Shown here piece after piece: positions 1 to 5,195 of a stretch of 5,195 nucleotides of DNA. The notes under the pieces were generated by a model. It saw only the letters and a list, made by a program, of their open reading frames with translations. It did no database searches and was not told the DNA's origin. Position numbers and translations under genes: made by a program. The DNA is from an uncultured Flavobacteriales bacterium (GTDB lineage Bacteria > Bacteroidota > Bacteroidia > Flavobacteriales > Crocinitomicaceae): assembly GCA_946479125.1 (NCBI GenBank), contig CAMLET010000273.1, positions 1 to 5,195 on the forward strand, in the 5' to 3' direction. The stretch's first letter is position 1, and each line of letters opens with the position of its first letter.

Positions 1-6
1 TAATCT

Positions 7-14
7 TATCTTAG
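7..14 (+). promoter_or_regulatory. Possible Bacteroidota -7 promoter box
   Basis: The sequence TATCTTAG matches the Bacteroidota sigma-ABfr -7 consensus TAnnTTTG at all but one fixed position. It ends 20 bases before the ATG at 35, so a transcript starting just downstream would have a very short leader, which is common in this phylum. The matching -33 element (TTG) would lie before the window, so it cannot be checked. The call rests on one short degenerate motif. Confidence 0.3.
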
Positions 15-34
15 CACTTCCTAAATCGAACTCT

Positions 35-796
35 ATGAACCCAAGTATTCAAGAAATAGTCGCTCTTATAAAAGAGGGCTACTCACAAGACACCATTGTA
101 CAACGTTTAATTAGAAGAGGATTGGATGAGAATACCATTCAAATCGCTTATGTTCAGGCGTATGCCATCTATCTTAAAGGTGCAAGAAAAAAAGTCCGTA
201 TTATAAATGGATCAATAGTATTGATCTTGCTCCTAATTGGATTGTTCCTTTTGCCCATAACCTTAACTGGAAATTATCCTATCTTAACAGCTGTAGTTCT
301 TAGTATCCCCATTTTCTGGTGCGGTTTCTCCTTTATCATGGGATTCCCGGATTCCGAACATCGATCGAAATTCTTCGCAACCTCATTAGACAAAGTTCAT
401 CCGGCATTAGTACTTATTATTGCATTGGTTCCTGTTATCTTGCTTTGTGTTAGTTTCAGCGTTTATTTCAACTGGGAAGTAAGTAATGAAATTCAAAAAC
501 ACGGTGTTGTGGTTGACGCTTATATTACGGATGGAAATGCTGTTACAACACAATCCAGAAGAAGGTTTACAACTCGAACAAGTACAAGCTACACTTTGAA
601 GATCTTATTCACCTCGAAAAGCGGAAAAGAGTTTATTCTGGATAAAGAAGTAAGTACAGATATCTTCAACTCTGTTTATCTTGGAATGAAAACCAAAGTG
701 AGGTACTCTAAAAAACATCCTGAGTTTTTCGATCTTTTGTACACTCCAGCTAAGCTAACTGAAGAAGAACGTATTTTACAGATGTTAGGTCATTAA
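35..796 (+). CDS. Three-helix membrane protein with DUF3592-like C-terminal domain
   Basis: A 253-residue protein of unknown function, probably in the cytoplasmic membrane. Residues 1-50 are a soluble, helix-rich segment that includes IVALIKEGYSQDTI and RRGLDENTIQ and resembles a small helical bundle. Three hydrophobic segments follow at about 57-78, 81-104 and 123-145. Residues 150-238 form a beta-rich soluble domain in the style of DUF3592: HGVVVDAYI, a polar Ser/Thr/Arg-rich insert, SYTLKILFTSKSGKEF, then LGMKTKVRYSKKHPEFF (a G-x-x-V-x-Y-x-x-x-x-P-like ending). This domain assignment is by eye. The ATG at 35 is the first in frame and gives a sensible N-terminus. No Shine-Dalgarno sequence precedes it, which is normal for Bacteroidota. 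The gene converges on the GH38 gene, with 7 bases between the TAA and the distal GH38 stop. Nothing in the neighbourhood points to a function. The reading frame itself is very likely real. Confidence 0.85.
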   Translation: MNPSIQEIVALIKEGYSQDTIVQRLIRRGLDENTIQIAYVQAYAIYLKGARKKVRIINGSIVLILLLIGLFLLPITLTGNYPILTAVVLSIPIFWCGFSFIMGFPDSEHRSKFFATSLDKVHPALVLIIALVPVILLCVSFSVYFNWEVSNEIQKHGVVVDAYITDGNAVTTQSRRRFTTRTSTSYTLKILFTSKSGKEFILDKEVSTDIFNSVYLGMKTKVRYSKKHPEFFDLLYTPAKLTEEERILQMLGH

Positions 797-803
797 AGAA
801 ACT

Positions 804-932
804 CTATTCCAAACCTAGAATTAATTCAAACTCAAAAGTTCCCTGCTGATACGCCTTGTAGTTGGTGTGCCAATAGTTATTGAACACGTACAAATAGAGT
901 TGGGAAAGATCACCAAGTTCCTTATTCCAAAC
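804..932 (-). pseudogene. In-frame C-terminal remnant of the GH38 gene beyond the premature TAA
   Basis: After the TAA at 933-935 the same minus-strand frame stays open for 42 codons and closes with TAG at 804-806. It reads VWNKELGDLSQLYLYVFNN, then YWHTNYKAYQQGTFEFELIL and GLE. The N-N-x-W-x-T-N-x-x-x-x-Q-x-G pattern is the conserved final strand region of GH38 enzymes, so this segment belongs to the upstream gene and is not independent. There is no shift of frame and no second lesion. One substitution (for example from CAA, AAA or GAA) would explain the stop. The natural gene therefore spans 804-3500, about 898 codons with the interrupted one. The segment is either a fresh pseudogene tail, a readthrough extension, or the product of a base error. 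Confidence 0.8.
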
Positions 933-3500
933 TTAGGCACCATTGACTTGCTCTTCATTAATTATTCCACCCACTTCAAAAAGGTTGATTTGCGGAGAAT
1001 AAAGATGAAAAGTGGGCCCTGCAGTTTTCACAAGAAGTTCTTTATCCGTACAAATAAAGTCATGATTGGAACCTGCCATTTGATCTTCCTTCAATGATTG
1101 AAGATTGGAAGATGCACCGTAAAGTATGTCTTTCGTATCTCCAAAGAATGGTAAAGCAATGTGCATCGATTCTTTATCGGTTACAAACTCCTTATCTACT
1201 TTATAGATTACATGGAGCAATTTTGTTTTTCTATCTAATTTGTAAAGAATTTCTATGTCTAGGTCATCAACGAAAACCATGCGAACAAGCACTTCCTTTA
1301 CATATGGAGTCGTTCGAACTGGATCAACAGACACCAGTTTTCCTTTGCTCACGAGTTGCTGATCAATACCCAATGCGTAAATTGGTCCAAACGTTTTTTG
1401 AGTAGTTTCCTCGGTTAACATATTCCTTCCGAAACTCATCAACTTAGACAATCCACCAGTAAAGTCATCAACTTCAAAATTATCAATGTACAACTGACCA
1501 TTAGGGATTTTCAATTCTTCCACTGTTCCGATTAATTTTTCAAGTCGGTCATATTGCGCATTTGCTGAATCCACAAAACTCTTTTTGATTCGCCATTGTT
1601 CGGTTGTAAAGAAGGATTCGGGATCTGAAATACTGCACCAGGAACCCCAGGTGTGTTCGCTGAAAAGCAAAATGTTGCGGTGAATTGATCTGAATTCCTT
1701 TTCGTGAGCAAGGAATGTTCCCTCTTTCCTCGCTTTCACTTCCAAAGTTGCGGTTTTCATGGAAAGTACCCGATTCAGAATTTCTTCCTGTACGGTTGAA
1801 TAAGCGCCATCTTCCCAATACGGCGAAATTTCACCAGTCTCAATAGGAATGGAAGAACCATATCGTTTTTCAAATTCATTGAACAACGTATTCACCGAAC
1901 TCAACACCAATTTTGGAGTGCTGTATGTTGCATTCCAGGAATCAATGAAATTGCAGATGTTTGTATCTACCGGACCATTATCGCTTTTCTTGGTATAACG
2001 AAGTTGAACAATGTCGTAAGGATAGTTTTCATTGTCCAGCTCGATACAGTAATCCGAAATTTTCTGTTCCCAACGTTCCTGTTTCTGTTTGTCGGCAACA
2101 TTGTGGAAGTAGGAATAACCTTTTCCAGCAGTCCAAACCAACACCTTCTTTTCAGAATCGGGGGTAAATTTCCAGTAAAATGCCTTATCTCCTTGTTCGT
2201 TGATCACACCACCTACTCTATCACCATGATCTGCAAATGCTTCCACATAATTTGGTCCAAGCGACAAATACGGAATCTCGTTTTGAACGTAAGCATTCAA
2301 CGCTGCACCAGTAATTCCGGGAATATCTGTAATCATTGCATTTTGAATTTGGATGTTGTAATCCCTTTCCAATTGCTTAGCATACTCCACCATCCAATTC
2401 AACTCTTCTGGGCGAGCAATTCCGGTGAGAATGTTGGCATAATTGGCCGACAAAACGATATTTCCACTTTTTATAAGTTGGAAGAAATTCTCTTTTTCAT
2501 CGACAGCGGCTTCATTCAAAAAGTTCTCCACTGCCCAAAGCGATTCAATATGCCAAATGGGATTCTGACCCGTTTTTGCGTTTCGAATCCATTGCATCGC
2601 CGACCGGATATTTTGCGTTTGAATTTCGGCAACTTCGGTTTGCAAATGCGAATAGCCAATGTCGTTATGCGAATGGTGAATGATGTGAAATTCGTATGAT
2701 TTCAAGGGCTCAATTTCAAGCTGAACTTTACTGGTCATTTTCGTTCCTTGCAACGAACAGTTTATTTCATCAACGCCAGTGAAGTCTGGTAAATAAACGG
2801 GTAAACTCAATTTGTTGTAACCCGGTTTCACCTGAAAAGTGGTGTCGAATTGTTTTGATGAAACATGCAAAACTGTTGATTTTGAAAGCGGTTGATCAAT
2901 GTATAAATTCAGCTGACGTTTATTCTCTTTTCGTGTGACCAGCTGTGTTGATTCGGCCTCAATCTTGAAACTTCGTTGGTACATAAATACCATGAGCCAA
3001 TCTCTGGAACCCTCATCGTTCCCGGTTATCGAAAACGAGGCATTCTCTTTCACTAAACTTGCCGGAACGGTAATGTACAATCTCCCAAAACCGTCATTGT
3101 TAGCATCGAATTCCATCCATACGAATTGAGCAAAGGACTTTCCATTTTTCTCAGTGAGATAAACGTAACTTCCTTTCTCTTTGGGTTGAGTAGTCAACGT
3201 AAACAGTTCAGCGTTGTTCAGCGAAATGGTGAAATTCCGGCTTCCTGAACTTGTTCCAGTTGAATGTCCGACCAGCAATTCATAAGTGACGAGTTTACGT
3301 TTACCATTGTACTTTGGTGCATTCCATTCAACGGCAGAATTTCCATTGCAACGTGTTAGGAGTGCCACTTTTGCAAAACGGTCGTAAGGCGAATAATAAT
3401 TAATTTCTTCACCTGCAATTTTTGACTCAAACCCTGAAATGGTGTCGGATTTCTGACCGTAAGAAAGAGAAGTTAAAAGAAGAATAGGAAGCCAACGCAT
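933..3500 (-). CDS. Secreted glycoside hydrolase family 38 (alpha-mannosidase-like) protein, C-terminally cut by an in-frame TAA
   Basis: An 855-residue exported protein with the signature of GH38 alpha-mannosidases, zinc-dependent enzymes that remove alpha-mannose from glycans. A short signal peptide (MRWLPILLLTSLSYG, probable cut near residue 15) implies periplasm or outside. Residues about 20-265 form a beta-rich domain. The catalytic region opens with HHSHNDIGY; H278 and D280 match the first two zinc ligands of Golgi mannosidase II. Further family landmarks are TDIPG with D392 (position of the family DSFG motif), GEISPYWEDGAYS at 556-568, and LFSEHTWGSW, where H616 fits the late zinc-ligand histidine. 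A C-terminal beta-sandwich follows from about 665. The usual Asp nucleophile is not obvious: the expected stretch reads ANYANILTGIARPEEL (352-367). The TAA at 933-935 removes the last 42 residues of the family fold. The minus strand has TATTTTTA at 3522-3515, a weak -7-like box. GH38-type fold is confident; substrate is unknown. Confidence 0.85.
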   Translation of the reverse strand: MRWLPILLLTSLSYGQKSDTISGFESKIAGEEINYYSPYDRFAKVALLTRCNGNSAVEWNAPKYNGKRKLVTYELLVGHSTGTSSGSRNFTISLNNAELFTLTTQPKEKGSYVYLTEKNGKSFAQFVWMEFDANNDGFGRLYITVPASLVKENASFSITGNDEGSRDWLMVFMYQRSFKIEAESTQLVTRKENKRQLNLYIDQPLSKSTVLHVSSKQFDTTFQVKPGYNKLSLPVYLPDFTGVDEINCSLQGTKMTSKVQLEIEPLKSYEFHIIHHSHNDIGYSHLQTEVAEIQTQNIRSAMQWIRNAKTGQNPIWHIESLWAVENFLNEAAVDEKENFFQLIKSGNIVLSANYANILTGIARPEELNWMVEYAKQLERDYNIQIQNAMITDIPGITGAALNAYVQNEIPYLSLGPNYVEAFADHGDRVGGVINEQGDKAFYWKFTPDSEKKVLVWTAGKGYSYFHNVADKQKQERWEQKISDYCIELDNENYPYDIVQLRYTKKSDNGPVDTNICNFIDSWNATYSTPKLVLSSVNTLFNEFEKRYGSSIPIETGEISPYWEDGAYSTVQEEILNRVLSMKTATLEVKARKEGTFLAHEKEFRSIHRNILLFSEHTWGSWCSISDPESFFTTEQWRIKKSFVDSANAQYDRLEKLIGTVEELKIPNGQLYIDNFEVDDFTGGLSKLMSFGRNMLTEETTQKTFGPIYALGIDQQLVSKGKLVSVDPVRTTPYVKEVLVRMVFVDDLDIEILYKLDRKTKLLHVIYKVDKEFVTDKESMHIALPFFGDTKDILYGASSNLQSLKEDQMAGSNHDFICTDKELLVKTAGPTFHLYSPQINLFEVGGIINEEQVNGA

Positions 3501-3599
3501 GGAAAGTGTTTTGGTAAAAATAAGAATCGTTTGATTTGGGACTTCCTGAAAATGATTGGCTTCTTAGAATCCTATTTTCCAAAAGCAAGTACGTTAATA

Positions 3600-3710
3600 T
3601 CCCACAGATGCACAGATATTGGAGGCGCTTACATCTCGGCTCCGCTCGATGACCGCCAGTCACCATTAAGCGAGACCGGTAGGCTCGCCTTCATCTGCGC
3701 ATCTGTGGGA
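3600..3710. repeat. Imperfect palindromic extragenic repeat with 18-bp arms
   Basis: The left arm TCCCACAGATGCACAGAT (3600-3617) is the reverse complement of the right arm ATCTGCGCATCTGTGGGA (3693-3710) except at one base. After a 3-base bulge (3618-3620) the stem can continue with GGAGGCG (3621-3627) against CGCCTTC (3686-3692). The centre is richer in G and C than its surroundings and can form smaller hairpins: CATC/GATG at 3632-3651, and AAGCGAG against CTCGC(C)TT at 3668-3691. The second competes with the stem extension. The central CGGCTCCGCTCGATGACC (3637-3654) resembles a motif I recall as frequent between genes in Bacteroidota genomes (a CTCCGCTCAGTGACC type), which suggests a REP- or MITE-like multicopy element. 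No target-site duplication is visible and no transposase is present. Confidence 0.75.
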
Positions 3711-3748
3711 AGCTCTCGGTTGAATTTTTGGGAACTTATCCAAAATCA

Positions 3749-3784
3749 AAAACGCCTCGTATAACTAAATACACGAAGCGTTTT
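3749..3784 (-). terminator. Intrinsic terminator of the OmpA-family gene
   Basis: On the minus strand AAAACGCTTCGT pairs with ACGAGGCGTTTT (12 positions, one of them a G-U pair) around a 12-base loop, which may fold further through GTAT/ATAC. It is followed by a T-rich run, TTTTTGATTTTG. The structure starts about 20 bases after the TAG at 3805-3807, the usual place for an intrinsic terminator. The A-tract on the other side could make it act weakly in both directions. It separates transcription of this gene from the GH38 gene downstream. Confidence 0.75.
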
Positions 3785-3804
3785 CTTCCCAACATTATTG
3801 AAAG

Positions 3805-5133
3805 CTACTGTCTCAATAACTTTATGTCTGCCCTGCGGCAAAGTTCCAATTTCTCTTCTGTACACTCACATTTCTGATCGTTCAAGTCAACACCTTCAGT
3901 TGTTGCTCCGTAATAGTTACCGTTAATTCGGTTTACAGGAACACCTTTTGAAACAAGGTAATTGATGGCTGATTCCATTCTCATTTTACTTAAATAAGTA
4001 TTGAGTTCAGGAGTTGAACGTTTATCAGCAAATGAGTTTACTTCTATTTTGAGTGTAGAATCACCCAACAAAGCTTTTGCATAATAATCCAGTGTGAGTT
4101 TTCCGTTGGTTGTTAAATCCCACTTTGATGTGTGGAAATAAACCGAATTTCCTTTGCGTTTATAATCCGAAAGATCTTTCAGTTTCTTCGGAACTTTGAA
4201 GATGAAATTATACTCGGCATACGTTGAATCTGTTTCAAAAACAATGGATTTCTGCAGTACCCCAAAAATAGATTTCGCTTGAATAGAATCTTCTTCAGCG
4301 TGCTCGAATTTCGTTTCGTAATAGCCTCTATCGTCAGACACTACATTGCTCATCAAAGAATCTTTCGTGTCGTGAATATAAATGACCGCATTTGCAATTG
4401 CATTTCCGTTTTCATCAGTTACTCTTCCACCAATTGTGCGGTACGATTTCGGAATTTCCCAGTTGTGCGTAATCGCGAAACGATAAACATCATCGCCACC
4501 TTTTCCACCCTGACGGTTTGAAGCAAAATAACCTTCAGAACAATCGTCATTAGAAACAAAGCTGAAATCATCAAAAGAAGAATTCAACGGTGCCCCTAAA
4601 TTTTGTGCAAAATCGAAGTTGTTGTTCTTCATTTCGATAACGAACACATCCAATCCTCCTAATCCACCACGTCCTTCAGAAGCAAAGAACAAACTGTTGG
4701 TTTTGGAAATGAAGAAAGGATAAAACTCGTTGCTTTCCGTGTTTACGTGATTACCTAAGTTCATTGGTTCAGACCAAGAATTATCAGCATTCATTGTACA
4801 CTTCCAGATGTCTGATCCACCAAGTGAACCTTCTTTATTCGAAGAAAAGAACAATGTCTTTCCATCTTCGCTTAAATAGGGATGACCAAAAGAAAAACGA
4901 CGGTCGTTATATGGAAATGGCATTGGTGAACCCCAGTTTCCAAGAGAATCGCGTTTTACAAAGTACAATTGAACGTTGATTTTCTGATTCTTCTCAGCTT
5001 CCGTGACATCATTTCCACTAAAGAACATTAGGTTGTGATCTTTAGAAAAACAAGCAACACCTTCATTGTATTTCCCCATCAACTGATTGTTGAAATACGT
5101 TCTTAGCATGGAATTCAGATCATTAGTATACAA
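3805..5133 (-). CDS. PorE-like envelope protein (PD40 propeller, CRD, OmpA domain), probably lacking its N-terminus
   Basis: Up to 442 residues if counted from the TTG at 5133; the first ATG is at 5109 (residue 9). Four PD40-type beta-propeller repeats are visible: around 22-41 (YNEGVACFS), 79-112 (FGHPYLSEDGKTLFFSSN, GGSDIW), 133-168 (ESNEFYPFF, GGLGGLDVF) and 186-219 (DDFSFVS, GGKGGDDVY). A carboxypeptidase-regulatory domain covers about 234-276 (IGGRVTDENGNAIANAVIYI). The OmpA C-terminal domain spans about 328-442; D370 and R385 sit 15 residues apart in the ADKR...LSKMR motif, matching the peptidoglycan-binding Asp/Arg pair. The tail has three cysteines (CEC and ELCRR). This order matches PorE, a lipoprotein of the type IX secretion machinery that also has a TPR region first, but many unrelated paralogues share it, so no symbol is given. 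A periplasmic protein needs a signal peptide and none is present; a TAA lies just upstream. N-terminal truncation or an upstream lesion is likely. Confidence 0.8.
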   Translation of the reverse strand: MYTNDLNSMLRTYFNNQLMGKYNEGVACFSKDHNLMFFSGNDVTEAEKNQKINVQLYFVKRDSLGNWGSPMPFPYNDRRFSFGHPYLSEDGKTLFFSSNKEGSLGGSDIWKCTMNADNSWSEPMNLGNHVNTESNEFYPFFISKTNSLFFASEGRGGLGGLDVFVIEMKNNNFDFAQNLGAPLNSSFDDFSFVSNDDCSEGYFASNRQGGKGGDDVYRFAITHNWEIPKSYRTIGGRVTDENGNAIANAVIYIHDTKDSLMSNVVSDDRGYYETKFEHAEEDSIQAKSIFGVLQKSIVFETDSTYAEYNFIFKVPKKLKDLSDYKRKGNSVYFHTSKWDLTTNGKLTLDYYAKALLGDSTLKIEVNSFADKRSTPELNTYLSKMRMESAINYLVSKGVPVNRINGNYYGATTEGVDLNDQKCECTEEKLELCRRADIKLLRQ

Positions 5134-5195
5134 TAATTACAAACGAATAAAATTTTTCTTGGTAATGTTGTTCACCTGTTTCTCATGTTCAGAAT
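5134..5195 (-). other. In-frame open stretch upstream of the OmpA-family ORF, ended by TAA and cut by the window edge
   Basis: In the same minus-strand frame as the OmpA-family protein, 18 open codons (5193 down to 5140) read SEHEKQVNNITKKNFIRL and are closed by TAA at 5137-5139. One codon (TTA) and the TTG at 5133 follow. Codon choice looks coding. Either this is the missing front part of the same protein, separated by a premature stop, or the end of a separate upstream gene. The other two minus-strand frames contain stops here: frame two at ATGAGAAACAGGTGA (5186-5172), frame three soon after the window edge. Too little sequence is present to decide. Confidence 0.45.

Larger units (their letters stand above)
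3501..3804. other. Intergenic region holding a palindromic repeat and a terminator
   Basis: This stretch separates two minus-strand genes. It holds the palindromic element at 3600-3710 and the stem-loop at 3749-3784. The remainder, 3501-3599 and 3711-3748, is AT-rich and should carry the promoter and short leader of the GH38 gene, though only a weak -7-like box (3515-3522, minus strand) is visible. Open frames crossing this region on either strand have no recognisable protein features and are mostly formed by the palindrome. Confidence 0.7.

Noticed and set aside
930..935. A frameshift as the cause of the GH38 interruption
   Set aside because: The conserved sequences before and after the stop are in the same frame, so an in-frame nonsense codon suffices.
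867..1405. Two plus-strand open frames (867-1097 and 1094-1405), overlapping by 4 bases like a translationally coupled pair
   Set aside because: Both are antisense to the GH38 C-terminal region and its tail, and have Cys/His-rich, low-information translations typical of shadow frames.
2004..2699. A 231-codon open frame on the plus strand
   Set aside because: It lies wholly antisense to the GH38 catalytic region, whose motifs are unmistakable, and its translation has no recognisable domain.
3600..3710. CRISPR repeat or tRNA-like structure
   Set aside because: There is one inverted pair only, no regularly spaced direct repeats, and no CCA end or tRNA arm pattern.
3427..3764. Open frames on both strands across the intergenic spacer
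   Set aside because: They are generated by the palindromic repeat and by the 5' end of GH38 read in another frame; no start context or protein features.
4279..4979. Small plus-strand open frames inside the OmpA-family gene
   Set aside because: They are antisense shadows of a gene with clear propeller, CRD and OmpA motifs.
35..5133. A shared pathway or defence/secretion island linking the three genes
   Set aside because: Orientation, the terminator and the repeat separate them. The PorE-like domain order alone does not show a type IX secretion locus, and no partner genes are present.

Overview
The window looks like chromosomal DNA from a member of the Bacteroidota, probably Flavobacteriales. 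Three things suggest this: AT-rich coding sequence without Shine-Dalgarno sites, a PD40/carboxypeptidase-regulatory/OmpA envelope protein typical of that phylum, and a secreted GH38-type protein of the kind common there. A placement near Crocinitomicaceae/Fluviicola is only a guess from protein style.

Layout. (1) 35-796, plus strand: a three-helix membrane protein with a DUF3592-like soluble tail, preceded by a possible Bacteroidota -7 promoter box. (2) 804-3500, minus strand, tail to tail with gene 1 and separated from it by 7 bases: a secreted glycoside hydrolase family 38 (alpha-mannosidase-like) protein. Its reading frame is stopped by a TAA at 933-935, but the same frame continues for 42 intact codons that read as the conserved GH38 C-terminus and end at a TAG at 804-806. 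(3) 3501-3804, intergenic: an imperfect palindrome of about 110 bp with 18-bp arms and a GC-richer centre, probably a multicopy extragenic repeat, and an intrinsic terminator for the next gene. (4) 3805-5133, minus strand: a PorE-like envelope protein (beta-propeller repeats, carboxypeptidase-regulatory domain, OmpA peptidoglycan-binding domain). It has no signal peptide and no convincing start codon. A TAA at 5137-5139 separates it from an in-frame open stretch that runs off the window edge.

The genes do not form an obvious pathway. Genes 2 and 4 share a strand but are separated by a terminator and the repeat, so they are probably separate transcription units. The most notable result is that both large minus-strand genes are interrupted by an in-frame TAA with coding-like sequence on both sides, while both apparent natural stops are TAG. 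Recent pseudogenisation, sequence error or stop-codon readthrough could each explain this. I see no mobile-element genes, CRISPR array, tRNA or rRNA, and no convincing new biological system.
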